A DNA stretch of 64,000 bases from Eucalyptus grandis (GCF_016545825.1 NC_052622.1:2051001-2115000); one strand, 5' to 3'; shown: positions 35,850-48,250, numbered from the stretch's first letter. Notes: a model not told the origin generated them from the letters alone. Numbers and translations: made by a program.

Positions 35850-36960
35850 CTCTCTTTGTATGTGCGTACACACGAGCTGGATGAAAGGTCACCTAAGGTG
35901 AGCTTATTTACTAATTGATGTTCAATTTACGCCCCATGTACAGAAGTCCAAAAAAACATGATCCACAAATAATCTTAAGTTTTGTCATCATGTGGCCCTT
36001 AAATCAGAATCATGAACTAGATCTTGAAGAAGATCTTGTTGATGTTCCCTCCCACCACTAGGATACTTCAATTTGTAAGACCATGCTTTGATGGATGATG
36101 CATCATAGAAAATCTTGCAACACCCGAATCAAATCTCCTGTGTATCTCCTTGATGGTTACCTAATTCTGACCTTGATCGATCAAACCCAAGATCATTAGC
36201 AGATTTTTCAATTATAATTTCTTTTTTCTATGATGCATAATTCAGGCAATAGTTGAAATAGTCTACTGTATTGAAGGAAGAATCTGGGGCTCCTGTTGAG
36301 GGATCTTGGGAGAGCCTATAGATTTATAACCCAGGTCGCACGATGTTGCCAAACGTTTAAAGTCAAAGTCGTGAATTTACAAGAGGACAGGCATTCATCG
36401 TGGGCCCTCGTGGCGTATCTTTGATCTTTGACAAGAATCCATAATGATAATTACAGCGATGACCCTCGCGAAATCCGACGTCGTTTTCTCAACCAAACCT
36501 CAAGATTTGCTCTGCGATCAAAGATTTTCACCCTCATTTCATGCAAATCAACTTCCTTCCTTCTAGATTTGGCCTATGAAAATGAGCAATCCTCTTCAAT
36601 GTGGAAAAAGTCTTTAGGCCATTGACATATTAATTGTGGTCGACGCCAAGTTTATAACTTCAAGTAACAATTAGAACTTTTCTAAGTATAGAAACTTGAC
36701 TCCACTAGTTTTTAGGGTTTGTCCAAACTAAAATATTTGAATGACAAATTTGGACTAATAGAATTTATAATTAAAATCCAAGATACGACAAAATTATAGT
36801 GAATATCATTAATTTGTTTTCGGAATATTTGTATTTTTTGGGTTCGGGTACCGGCAGGTCCATCCATAGATGCTTTAGTTGCACATTAAATAGTAGACTC
36901 GATCGATTACATACAGATGTTGTGTATATTCATGTTTTAAATAAAACTATTGCAATTCTT
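35850..36960 (+). repeat. Left flank of the CKX locus (paralog of 22540-23600)
   Basis: Duplicated block matching 22540-23600 at high but imperfect identity over about 1 kb. In this copy the CKX pseudogene follows; in the other copy it does not. No protein family was recognised in either. Confidence 0.72.
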
Positions 36961-37733
36961 ACCCAATCCAGATGCATATGAGCCCGTTGGTGAGTCCATA
37001 CACCAAAACATTAAAAACCTGCTCCATCTAGACTTCACTCAGATCAAAATTGATGGCCGATGCTTGGCTTCAGCCAGTGAAGCTTGATTTTAAAGCTTGA
37101 GTTCTCTTTAGATGTTTCATTCGGGAAGTGTAAAAGCCTCAAACTGAGGTTTCGTGTTGCAAACGAAGGTTTCTGCAAAGTGTGTGTCCATAACATTAGA
37201 TGATATATCAGTACATCAACCTCTATATTTTCCATATACATGTACATATTATATGTCAGTGTTTGACTTATTTCTTCATAGTATTATAAAGATTAAACGA
37301 TTCTTTAAAAACTCAGGAGGGTTACACGGTTTTTTAGGGTTCGCTTTTTCTGGCTTCGGCAGCTCAGTCTAGAAGATAGGAAAAAAAAAAATCGAATAAA
37401 ATCCATTCGCTGACTATGTGATAATAAAATCTTTATGAATTAAGCACAACTAATATCCTAAACTTGAAATTTAATATCCCCCTTTGAACTCACGGAACAA
37501 CATACTCAGTCTCTAAGAAAGATAAAAGAAGTTTCCTACAGATGGATATGCTTTACTGGTGACCCGATGGAGACAATACAGAGAAATCAACTGAAAGTCA
37601 AACCACTGACTAACCATATCAAAATATCTGCAAATCAAAGCCAAGAACCCTCACAATTATCTTCTCACAAGTTGCATAGCTGGTGCTTTCTTTTCCAAGA
37701 GGGAACAGCTTTGCAATAGTGTCCCTCTAAGCG
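36961..37733. other. Region upstream of the CKX pseudogene
   Basis: No gene recognised. It would be the promoter region of the CKX gene when active. Short frames at 37044-37372 lack motifs. Confidence 0.45.
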
Positions 37734-37737
37734 TGCT

Positions 37738-37744
37738 TATATAT
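37738..37744 (+). promoter_or_regulatory. Candidate TATA box of the CKX pseudogene
   Basis: TATATAT within GCTTATATATGAGG, about 95 bp before the ATG at 37834. That is compatible with a transcription start near 37770 and a short 5' UTR. Based on motif and position only. Confidence 0.45.
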
Positions 37745-37833
37745 GAGGCCCTAGTGAGCTCTCTGTCTCAACTCCTCCACGTGCTCGTCTTCTCTTCGTT
37801 CTTTCAACCTTAAAATTGGCAGAAAACCATCCA

Positions 37834-38395
37834 ATGGCCTCACGTTGCATGATAGTAAAACTCAGAATTACGAGCGTATTGCTCTCAACGGCACGCCAAT
37901 GCAAGCTTTTGACCAATTCACTATACCACAAGCTCCTTTCTCTCCCCACCGGCAACAACCTTCACGTCAATCCGAGAACCATCTGTGCGGCCTCCGTTGA
38001 CTTCAGCCTTATCCCCCGAGAAATTCCCACGGCCATCCTTCGCCCTTCTCGCCTTGAATCCTCTATTCCCTTCACTATCTCAGCCAGAAGATGCGGCCAC
38101 TCCATCTGGGGACAAGCTATGGCTAGCAATGGGCTCGTTGTGGACATGACGTCTCTTGGTCACAAGTGGCGTGACATCATCGTGTTGTGGAGCCGGATGC
38201 TTGGCCACTATGCCAATGTCAGCGGCCAACAATTATGGATCGATGCGTGGGAGAAACACGGTGTTGCACCAGTTTCGTGGACAGATAATTTGTACCTAAC
38301 TGTGGGTGGTACGCTCTCTAGTGCAGGCAGTAGCGGGTCAATGTTTCGATATGGCCCTCAGATCAGCAATGTCTACGAAATGGATGTTATTACTG
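37834..38395 (+). pseudogene. CKX: CKX exon 1 (FAD-binding half), internally shortened
   Basis: ATG at 37834 is the first in frame after the TATA motif; a TTG lies six codons earlier. The N-terminus (MIVKLRITSVLLS) is weakly hydrophobic and could be a decayed secretion signal, expected for apoplastic or ER CKX isoforms. About 12 residues usually found between the VLRPSSLED-like stretch (here ILRPSRLES) and FTISARGHGHS are missing, and RG before GHS is replaced by RRC. A second deletion of a few residues lies in the VDVL..TLKHG helix (here WIDAWEKHG). The exon ends in phase 1 before GTATAA. Confidence 0.82.
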
Positions 38396-39089
38396 GTATA
38401 ACACATTCACCCTCTGCTTCCATATATTGATGACTAATTAAACTCAGTATTTTACGTCTGAAGTCTTTACAGTTAATTGAGAACATTCAATGAGCCTATC
38501 GTCTCGATCTGCTGGAAGTCATTGGATTGGGAATATTACAAGAAAACAACATACTCAGATTTGTTATATACAGTAAATAAAAACAGACATACACTATAAG
38601 TTTGATTTAACATGAACACTCAACACATGCATTTTAACATTCTATATTTTGTATTTTATATTTGCATGTTTTATTTTAATATTCTATCTTTTATATTTTA
38701 TATTTTCATGTTTTATTTTAACATTCTATTTTTTATTTTTAATACTTTGAGTCTTTTATCAAGAAGTTGGGATTTATTATAGCAGTTGAAGACTTGAAAT
38801 AGAAAGATTAGGTTGACCGGATAAGCCAACTGGTTAAAGTAATAGGTCCAATTAAATTCAGAGAACGAGGAATTTGTTTATTCATTGATCTATTTAAAAA
38901 ATAAAATAAAATAAAATAAATGATAGACTTCGAACTCTAGCCAACAACCAATTTTCTAGTTTATGCATGGTAGGTACGCGTGGAAAAAGACAACGCAGTC
39001 CTCAGCGAAAAAGTCTCTTATATGCGCTATATATGTTGTTGTGGTAGCGGACTAACATTACTTATTTAAAAAAGAGAAAAAAATTCCAA

Positions 39090-39631
39090 GGAAAATTATC
39101 TAAAAAATCCTAAACTTATTACATTTTTATCAATTCAATCATAGACTTTTCAATTTTACCAATTGAGTCTAAAATATTTTCATATTTGCCAATTGAGTCC
39201 ATCTAGTTAATTTTATGAGAAAATTATTAACGTAAATATCGGCCATCATACGTGACACAATTAGCACCAATGTGAATAATATTAGTAATATTTTTTTTTT
39301 TTCCTTTACCTTCTTCCTCTAGGTCATTGGGGAAGCTCGAGCTTGTCAATGACCAGTTAGAGGAAGAAGAGACGTAAAAAAAAACCGAAAAGGAGTAGAA
39401 AAATGAAAATTAACTAAAAAATATTAATATCCTATTAAAAAATTTATGCATCAGCGTCAACTATGTTATGTAAAATGGTTAGTTTCTGCATTAGCAATTT
39501 TCGATCAAAATTGGCTAGATGAACTCACTAGCAAAATGTCAGAAGATTTAGGACTCAATTGGTAAACTTGAAAAATTTACAATTGAATTGACAAAAACAC
39601 AATAAATTTATGATTTTTTGGATAATTTTCC
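39090..39631. mobile_element. Long-TIR element, family M, copy 2, in CKX intron 1
   Basis: Left arm GGAAAATTATCTAAAAAATCC and following 120 bp are mirrored by the right arm (reversed: GGAAAATTATCCAAAAAATCA..). Arms of about 140 bp enclose a short core with 'ttcctctaggtcattgg' and its near complement. 542 bp, no coding. Long arms with a tiny core fit a Mutator-like or fold-back element. Target duplication not resolved. Confidence 0.78.
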
Positions 39632-40610
39632 CAACAATTTCGTATTACAATAAAAACAAGAAATTTGATTTTAAGTTTTGAAATATATAGACTTGGATAA
39701 TTGATGACTGTGTTTTGATGCGTAAGATTCTTTCTCCTTCTGAGGTATTAAATTACGCACCACATACATGTACATGTTGATTTCATTTCCTCTATTTCCT
39801 TGCGTGTTGATGATAGTTTTTTTTCCGTCTTTTTATAGGAAATGGGGACTTTTTACTTGCTTCCCCATAAAAATCCCAAGTTGGTTTATTCCGCCCTGGG
39901 TGGTTCTGGTCAATTTCGCATAACAACCAGAGCAAGGATTGCATTGGGTCAAGCTTCAAAGAGGGTACGTAGCGCACTATCTGATCAGATTTCACCATCT
40001 TAGAATTGAGACAATAGATTTTTTTTTTTTTTGGGTTAATATCTTGAAAACTTCAGACTAGTACATTTTATAATAAATTTATCTCAAACTAATTTTTTAA
40101 TCATGAAAAACCACAAACTGGTACACATGCGCTCAAATTGGTACGCTTATAACAACTTTATCCCAAATTAATTTGTTTGACCGTTAAAAGCTCAAAATTG
40201 GTATATTTATGATAAATATACCCTCTTTTAAATTTGATTAATACCTTTAAGAAAAACACAAAATCGGTACAACTGTGACAAACAAAGAGTAAAATCCAAA
40301 CTAGTACATCGATCAACTGTCACATGTCATCCAACTCAATAATTTGACGATAAAATTTAACAACAATTAATAAACGATAAATCTGTCATAAATATACCAG
40401 TTTATGGTGAATTTGTCAAATGTGTACCAATTTGGAGTTTTTTTTTGTAGTAAAAAAATTAGTTTAAGGTAAACTTGTCACAAATATACTAATTTGAGAT
40501 TTTTCAAGGTGTTAACCCTTTTTTATTTTATGAGATTGAATGTCCAAGTCTCATGATATATTGGACCTCACAAAAGAAAGTAGACATACTTGATACCACA
40601 TGTTTTTATA

Positions 40611-41666
40611 GGAAAATTACCAAAAAGGTCATTAACATATTGTATTTGTATCAATTCAATCATAAACTTTTTTTTTATCAAAAAAAAATTCAATCCTAAA
40701 CTTTTTTTTAATAATCAATTGATTCATAAACCTTTTGTATTTATACCAATTCAATCCATCTAGGCAATTTAGTGAAAATTGCTAACATGAACATTGATTG
40801 TTCTACATAACACAGCTAGAGTTTTTTTTTTTTTAAGCATAGCTAGAGTTGATCTTCACAATTTTTATTAACATTTTAATATTTTTCAAAGTTTTTTTTT
40901 GTCTTTATTTTATTTTCTTTCTCTTTCTTTCTTTTTCCTCCCCTTCCTTATTCCTACAGCCTATTGCCGAACCTTGGCAACTAGCTAGGGACGAGGTTGA
41001 CCTCACTAGCCTCTAGCAAAGCTAAAGCCCATGGGCCATAGGCAAGGTCAACCTTGGCGTCACTAGGGCATCGATACTGGTGAGGCCAACCTTGGGGTGA
41101 GGCTCTAATGATTGGTACCCTTGGACTGACTTTTGACAACTAGGTTGATTTGTTGCTCCCATGGTTGCTATTGTTGCAGCTCTGTTCATCGCTCACCTAC
41201 ATGAGATACTATACGGCAACAATCACGGAGGCTAGACAGTGAGGGCGACAATTGAACTTGCCAAATCTAGTGACGTTGAGCCTCACTGAGCCACTAGCAA
41301 GGCGGTGATGTCGACCTCACCAACCCTCACTAGTGAGGCAGTGATGTCAACCTCACCAACCCTCCCCTTTGGCTAGTCACCAAGGTTTGGCAATTGGTTA
41401 GAGGAGGAAGAAAGAGAAGAAAAAAAAGGAAAAAGAAAAAAAATTCCAGATTAAATATTAAAATGTTATTAAAAATTGTCTATGTTAGCACTTATTGTAC
41501 CATCTAAGACAGTTTGTGTCCATGTTAGCAATTTTTTTTTATCAAAATTAACCAAATAGACTAAGTTGGCACAATTGCAAAATGTTTAGAACTCAATGGA
41601 TAAAAAAAAAAATTTATGACTCAATTGATATAATTACAATAAGTTTGAGACTTTTTGGTAATTCTT
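40611..41666. mobile_element. Long-TIR element, family M, copy 3, in CKX intron 2
   Basis: Left arm GGAAAATTACCAAAAAGGTC and reversed right end AATTACCAAAAAGTCTCAAAC; arms contain the family phrases 'tcaattcaatcataaac' and 'actcaattgat'. The core (40960-41400) is GC-richer, with repeated GGTTGACCTCACCA/TCACTAG words. 1.06 kb, non-coding. The same family hit both large introns of the CKX pseudogene. Confidence 0.75.
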
Positions 41667-42948
41667 TCTATTTTTAAATGATAGCGAAAGCTATTTTTTC
41701 CTTTTGTAAGCTGCAATTGATTCTTATCTTTCAAATTGAACAAAAACCTACAAGTGAGCAGCTTATACGTATATATTGGGTATTCTTGTAGTTGTTTGAT
41801 AGAGAAGATTAACAAGGTAGTAAATGTATTTTCATTTGAATTCAATACAGGCTAAGTGGGTGAGACTGCTATATAGTGATTTTTTAGCTTTCACGAAAGA
41901 CCAAGAACGTCTAATTTCACACCTTGAATCGGACCAAGATGAAGCATTGGACTATGTAGAAGGTTTGCTTCTCATGCACCAAAATTCAGACAGTTGGATG
42001 TCTTTCTTCTCTTTCTCGGACCATCAGCGGTTGAAGTCTCTCGTGACCAAAAACGAACTCCTCTACTGTATCGAAGTAGCCAAGTACTACGATGGACGCA
42101 CCCGGAGCACAGTGGACAAGGTAAGTATTGGTCGTTGAACTATCTTTGAAAAAGAAAGAAAAGAAAAATCCTAGCTTATGTTCTGATTTTTTGTTGCTTG
42201 CGTTGGGCTAGGGTTTTGGAGTACCCCCTCACTCTAGGAAACATCTTATCTTTTGACTTAGTTCGCCGTTATCTTGTTAACATTAGGAATTGGAGATAAT
42301 ATTGAAAGATTTGAGCCATGTCCCCGAGTTCATGTTCAAGAAAGATGTCGCCTACGGAGATTTCGTGAATCGGGTACAAGTTAAAGAGATGAAGCTCCAA
42401 GGACAGGGGCTATGGAACGTTCCTCAGCCGTGGTTCAACCTATTTGTGCCTAAATCTTGCATTGCCGATTTCAACCTAGGCGTTTTCAAGAACATTGTTC
42501 TCAGAAAGAACATAACAACCGGACTTGTCCTCATTTACCCTACGAACAAAAATAAGTATGTTTTCTAGTGCATTAAATGCAAAAACTTGGAGGTTATAGT
42601 GCATTGAATGACAAATTATAAACTCTATTATATGATTTTACCCCCTTTATTAAATTTTGATCTATTTTGCAGATGGGGTGACAGAATGTCTACTGTCATA
42701 CCAGATGAAGATGTCTTTTATAAGGTTGGATTCTTGCATTCAAGTGGGTTTGGAGACTGGCAAGAGTTTGACCTTCAAAATAAGGAGGTGCTCCGTTATT
42801 GTGAAGATAATGGTATTAAGGTCAAGCAGTGCCCCCGGATTACAGCACCGAAAGGGAGTGGATGCAACAATTTGGCCCGAAATGGAGTACTTTTCAAGAG
42901 AGCAAAGCTCTGTTCAATCTAAAAAAGTTGTCGTCGCCTGGGCCATGA

Positions 42949-43840
42949 ATGTTCAATCACAACTAAGGCATATATTCAGGATCAATGGCTTTTAGGGTTC
43001 AGTAGGTTTTTTACGTACGCACTTAACTATTTTTACATGAATCAAGAATGCTTACTTAGCTTGTCGAAATTTCCGATATATCCATTTAATCACATCGTGT
43101 TAAGAGTTTCATTATGTGAAATATGGATTACATGGATCGGAATAGATTATCTGAATATGCAAAATAAATAGTCGCACCCTGCTGTAACAAGTGTAGTGCC
43201 ATTAAACATATAATAAGTATATTTGATTCTTTCCACATCTCGACAATCATCAAACATGATCTCTATAAATTTTGTGTAAAATAAGGTTGATATCAACAAA
43301 TTATGGCAATGTTTGACACCAAGCAAATACATTCTTCGCAACCATTAATACATATTTAATAAGTTAACTAGTTCTATTACCAATGGTTTGCCTGATTTTG
43401 TTTTCCTCTAATTATTTTATTCATTTAGGGAAAAATTTAACATTAAATTAGGGGAAATTATTTCCAGTCAAAGTTTTCCTTGATCCATGAGTTGGCGTAG
43501 GCTACATTGTGCATCTAAGAATTTAATTATAAAGGATGAGTCTTTGTTGACACGTAAATAACAATCAAATTGAATATTTTCATATAATCCGCTAGCTCCA
43601 AGCATAAAGGTGCATTCTTATTAAAGGTATCATATTGTATCTTACTAGGATGTTGAAGTTAAGTTACATCTATTATTAAACATATAGTGTACCCTTAAAA
43701 CACCGTATGAAGCATTATCACATTATAGGAATGGGTGACAGTATGCTCACTAGAGTTTCCAAAACTTGCGTCGTTTTATGGAACCTAGTCCAATCACTAG
43801 GTTAAGTTTCCACCCCAAAGCCTCTTTATTGGGTTAAGCG
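42949..43840. repeat. 3' flank of the CKX pseudogene, paralog of 24000-24720
   Basis: Bases about 43270-43510 align with 24001-24024 plus 24502-24720 and provide the empty site for hAT-3 at 43286-43293. The rest (42949-43270 and 43560-43840) has no recognised content. Confidence 0.65.
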
Positions 43841-46800
43841 TGACATCCTAAATTTTCAGTCATGTTTTTTATAGAATATATCAGGCATTTTATCGACAAG
43901 CCTATAGGGCTGTTCTCAGAGATGATCACTCTCAAGATAACTAGTCTATTCAGGAAAGCTATTAAGGAATTTTAATGCAATAGATTTAAGAATTTGACCA
44001 GGAATCGACTTCTCAACCGTGCTAATCTTTAGAGGCCATTACGGCACAATATAAAATCAAATTGAAGTCAGAGATAGGTCGACTCGATTGAGATGTGTGG
44101 CTAATTATGGGTGACACCACTAAATTAGAAAATTTTCATCAGCCAGCCCTATATTGATTCTTTTGTCATTTTAGTACATTGTGTCCATATTTAAATCATC
44201 GAGATTTTCACGATAACCGAGAATTGCCAATGCGTCAAGTGGGTTCATTGTGGCTCGAAAAAAATTGACCACAGGTCATTTGTACTAAAAATCTCTAAAA
44301 ACTACTCGGTAGTCTAGGTCATGCTAAAAACACGCCAAATGGAAATTAACCGCGAATTTGAGTCTGATTTCAAAAATTGAAGATTCTGTCATGTCACAAT
44401 AAATTCTAGGAACATCAACTCATCTTTCAAGGAATTTTCAGTGAGTTTGGGATTTTTACGAAAAATTGTTGCGGACGATTCGGAAAACGAACGGAAATTC
44501 GGATTGGCCACTTTAAAGGAATTTTTGGCATCTAATGTGAGTGAACTGGTGAATGGAAGTTGTTTGGGCTTTTTCTGAATTCAAATTGGGCTTCAACGGG
44601 ATTTGTTTGTTCAGAAAATCGGATTCCAAGAAAAATGAATTAAAATTTGGAATTGAAGAAAATGACCATTTTTGTTGTCCGAGATTTGTTGTTTGAGGGA
44701 AATTGGATGCAAGAAAGCAAGTGAGGATCAAGTACTTTAGCATGGAAATTTTTGGGGATTAAATTGAACTAAACAAAAGCAAGTGGGACAAGGATTTTTG
44801 GATTATAGGAAATTCTTTTAGTTTTCTTTATTTTTTTTCCTATTTCTGTTTCCCCCTAGCCGCCCACGTTCCTCTTTTCTCTCTCTCTCTCTCCCTCCAT
44901 GCGAAAACCCCTCCTTATGCCGATGTCCCCTTTTTACCTTTCCTCTTTGTCGTGTTCCACTTTGCTCTCCATTTCATTTACTACAAAAGTCAATCTTATC
45001 TCTTCTTTTTCCCTTTAATTTGCTGCTCGTTCATTTCCTTCTTGGCCAATGCACTTCAACCCCTCGACCTCTCTCTTTTTTCTCTCGGTTCTACACGACG
45101 CAAGCTGCTCGATCATTCTTTTTTTTCTTTTGTTAATTTCTCAACTAAGCAACGTCAGCCTACCACCTCATCTAAAACTCCTTGGTCGCGCCACCAACAA
45201 CCCGACCAGCAAGCTTAGTTGTGTAGCACCAAAACCAGTAGCCCGATGAGTTTGACAAGCCAATTTTTGGGCCCAATTTGCACCATGTTGCTGTCGCCGC
45301 TTTAGACAGGATCGAGCCTTGTCACGTCCTTGTCAAATTGAACCAAACAATTTGTTAAACGAGTGAGTTTTGCTCACTAATCCTCACTTAGTCGGCTAAT
45401 AATGTTTAAGGGTTGTTTAGATTTAATTAAATGTAATTAGGTGGATAGATTATATCAGAATAATTAAATTAGAGACTTATCGATGCAAGTTAGGCAAACG
45501 GTTAGTGTATTTAGTAAATAGATACGCTCTATTATTTATTGAGCGAATTTCGGTAATTTTCTAAATCCGTTTTGGCGTCCAATTAGGCATTATAGGCTTA
45601 AATTGGATTTATTGTATTTATTGAATAATTTCAGTAATTAATTAATTAATTATTTTCTGGAAATTAGGCTAGGACAACTGACGATTGGAATTTTATGTTG
45701 ATTATGGTGGTGTAACCCGTTTATTTAATTGAGCTTTAAATTGCGCTGAAATGATTTAATTGTATTTTTATTATTTTATTCTTAAATTAATCATTTTAGT
45801 AATTGATTGGAAATTAATTGAGCGCCGGTTTATAGTGCCAAAAATATATAATGGGCTATTGAAAATGGTGGGAATTGTGGAAGGCGAAATTAATATATTT
45901 TGGTTAAGGCCAACCATGTACCCACACACGGCTATTTTTATTGGGTATGATAAAAACGATGAATTAATTATATAGTTGAAGTGTTATACTATATCGACTT
46001 ACGGGCGATATGTCAGCTTTGGGTGAGCAATATACCTTATTATCAGCTTTAGGTAAGCATTTATTATCAACTTTTTGCGAGCATATATAGTATACTATGA
46101 TGGCCTAAGAGCCCTAATGTATTAGCTTTGGGGTGAGCATATATATAGTATAATATATTATCAGCTTTGGGCGAGCTATACTATGTACTTTCAGCTTTGG
46201 GTAAGCAATCCTAGACTAAGGTCAGACTTTGTAGATAGTATTAAATGTACCAACCAAGGAAATGTTGTGATGACATGTAATCGATTAAATCGATTAAGTC
46301 GATTGATCGATAATTCGATCTGATTGGGTGATATGATGTAATCGTGTATATTTAATAGATATATTGACTTACATGAATGAATTGAGGCCAAGGTAAGTCC
46401 TTTAACTCATGTTGTGCTTAGGCGGCCTCTAAAGTGTATCGGCTTCCTAATCAAGTCTTAGGAGGTAAAATTCGTTGAGACATTGTCTCACTACTTATTG
46501 TATAACCATTTTTAGATCCTTAGATGGCGTTGGTGAAGGACTAGAGGCCCGAAGAGTAGAAGGTGAAGCCTGAAGAATTGACAATCCTGTCTGACTAGTT
46601 AGTCATAGGACAATCCTCTTTTGATAAAAATTGATTCATTTCTGCAGACTTTGTTTTACGAACCAGTGGTTTAAAACCTGACTTAACAATTCTTTTTGTA
46701 TATATTTGTACTATGATTTGCAATATATATAAGTGTGGTTGCTTTTAAAGTATGAAAATTTGGAGTCTTACTTTTATATCCCATTGTTTTATTGTATGGG

Positions 46801-46920
46801 AATTGTTTATATACTTCTACATGCGTATTAAAATGAAATGGTCGGTGATACGTCATGAGATGTCACTATAAATCGACCAAAGTGAGGAATGAGTGCGTGC
46901 CTGAGAATTGGGGCGTGACA
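43841..46920 (+). mobile_element. Solo LTR of family G, copy 3, full length
   Basis: Starts TGACATCCTAAATTTTCAG and ends GGGGCGTGACA, 3080 bp. It is collinear with copy 1 (15570-18604): start region, CT-rich and GC-rich middle near 44880-45330, the 'gtacc.acacacggctatttt' segment near 45920, and the 'cgaccaa..gtgag' tail. It differs by an array of six CAGCTTTGGGTGAGC-like units at 46013-46206. TTAAG occurs two bases outside the left end and directly at the right end, a possible but offset target duplication. No internal domain attached. Confidence 0.82.
46013..46206 (+). repeat. Six-copy short repeat array inside LTR copy 3
   Basis: Units of the type CAGCTTTGGGTGAGCA start near 46013, 46043, 46067, 46122, 46161 and 46191, separated by TATA-rich spacers of 10-40 bp. 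The array is absent from LTR copy 1. It may modulate LTR promoter activity; nothing proves that. Confidence 0.8.
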
Positions 46921-46929
46921 TTAAGGCTC

Positions 46930-48250
46930 TTAACCTCATTCCTCTTCATGTGCAATTTACCTGCTCTCTCAACAAAATTTTTGTCAACAAATTTGTAATA
47001 TTTTCTTTGGACTTCATGAAGTCCAAAGGAATTGTTTTATTTGAGAGCAACTTATTATGCCTATGATGGATGCGTCTAGACTTACCACTCTATGTTCCAA
47101 CTAAGTCTATTTTGGAGGAGGAATCGCCAATTTGGCTAAGCACCTCCACACTTTCAAAAAATTATAGAAATGCAACCTTTCATTCCATAACTCATATAGA
47201 GTCTTACCCGTCTTATTATGAAGTACTTTATTAAGAATGAAGTTTATAACTAAAACTGCCTTCCTCCACAAATTTTGAGGTAAACCCAAAATCAAGAGCA
47301 TGGCATTAGTCTTCTCCTTTAGAGTTCTGTTCTTCCATTTAGCAACTTCACTTTGCTATAGAGTGTAATGTGTAGTTGTTTGAAGAATTATCCCCAAGCT
47401 AGCACATAACTTCGTTAAGTTGGAAGAACAATATTTTACTCCTCTGTCAAACCTAAGCATTTTGATTCATCTATCAAGTTGATTCTCAACCTCATTTTTA
47501 TACTTGATTAATATTTTTATAGCCTCATCTTTGCTAGTTAAAGATAAACATAGAAAAATTGAGTACAATCATCTATAAAAGTGATGAAATACTTCTTTCC
47601 ATCTCTACTTTTTACAAACTTTAAATCACATAGATCACTATAGATTAATTTGTAGAGGTTCACTCATTCTTTCAATGGATTTGAAAGATTTCTTAGCAAA
47701 ATTAGGCCCAACACAAGTCTTGCACTTGTAATAGGGATCCAACTCAAACTTTGGAATTAGGCCACAAGTTTACTAACTTCTTCATTGTACCATAATTTAC
47801 ATGTCTCAATCTATTATGCCAAAGATAAGGAGACACAATAGTGTAAACTAAAGGCTTCTCTTTATTATTAGCTTTTAAGTACAAAAATTTTGAGTTTACA
47901 TCAATAATAGTCACATTGACTTTCAATATGTCATTATGCAAGTATCATTTCCCTACATACATCCTTCCTTTGGAAAGTCCAAACTCGATAAATTCAATAC
48001 AATTTTGAAACCATTCTTGACAAATATTGGGCTTGAAATGAGATTCTTCCGAATCTCTAATATATGCAACACATATAGCGATGTGATTCCTTGCAAAAGA
48101 TGAAATTTAGGATCACATTTCTTCTCCCGACAATATTTGCTAATGTAGAGTTAGCCACATAGAGCTTTTGTTCTTTCTCAGGCTTCTTGTAAGACGAGAA
48201 CATGTGTTTATCTACACAAATGTGATTTGTAGTACTTGTGTCCAATCACT
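46930..48250 (-). pseudogene. Ty1/copia pol relic (protease to integrase)
   Basis: Minus strand, in protein order: a protease-like start DTSTTNHICVDKHMF (the usual DSGAS/T active site is altered to DTSTT) at 48245; GAG-pre-integrase LWHNRLRHVNYGTM near 47830; the integrase core with ENQLDR and KMLRFDRG near 47460-47490; then NLWRKAVLVINFILN and KTLYELWNERLHF, LKVWRCLAKLAIPPPK near 47110. Many stops and frame changes; reverse transcriptase and RNase H are absent. The left side is cut by the family-G LTR end at 46920. Confidence 0.88.
47005..47028. repeat. Perfect 24 bp palindrome
   Basis: CTTTGGACTTCA followed directly by its reverse complement, with no spacer. It lies in the copia relic. Confidence 0.97.

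Larger units (their letters stand above)
37834..42948 (+). pseudogene. CKX: Cytokinin oxidase/dehydrogenase (CKX) pseudogene, five exons
   Basis: CKX enzymes are FAD flavoproteins that degrade cytokinins by removing the N6 side chain. Exons by splice sites: 37834-38395, 39839-39964, 41851-42120, 42287-42555, 42673-42948; introns are GT..AG. Exon 1 keeps CGHSIWGQA (the His that anchors FAD), APVSWTDNLYLTVGGTLS (with the catalytic Asp in WTD) and YGPQISNVYEMDVITG. Exon 2 keeps RITTRARIALG, exon 3 WVRLLYSDF and DYVEGL, exon 4 PWFNLFVPKS and ITTGLVLIYP, exon 5 VIPDEDVFY. Defects: a frameshift in the CCCC run of exon 2 (stop follows at once), a frameshift in the CCCCC run of exon 5 (about 42831), and missing residues in exon 1 before the FAD motif and before KHGVAPVSW. 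Without repair no full enzyme is made. Confidence 0.9.

Noticed and set aside
38810..38960. Possible third SINE
   Set aside because: The A-box-like text (AAGCCAACTGGTTAAAG) is present, but the B-box candidate ACTTCGAACTCT is too far away and weak, and no tail or flanking repeats were found.
44870..45250. Open frames of 66-88 codons in LTR copy 3
   Set aside because: They lie in the CT-rich leader part of a solo LTR, overlap in two frames and lack conservation with LTR copy 1.
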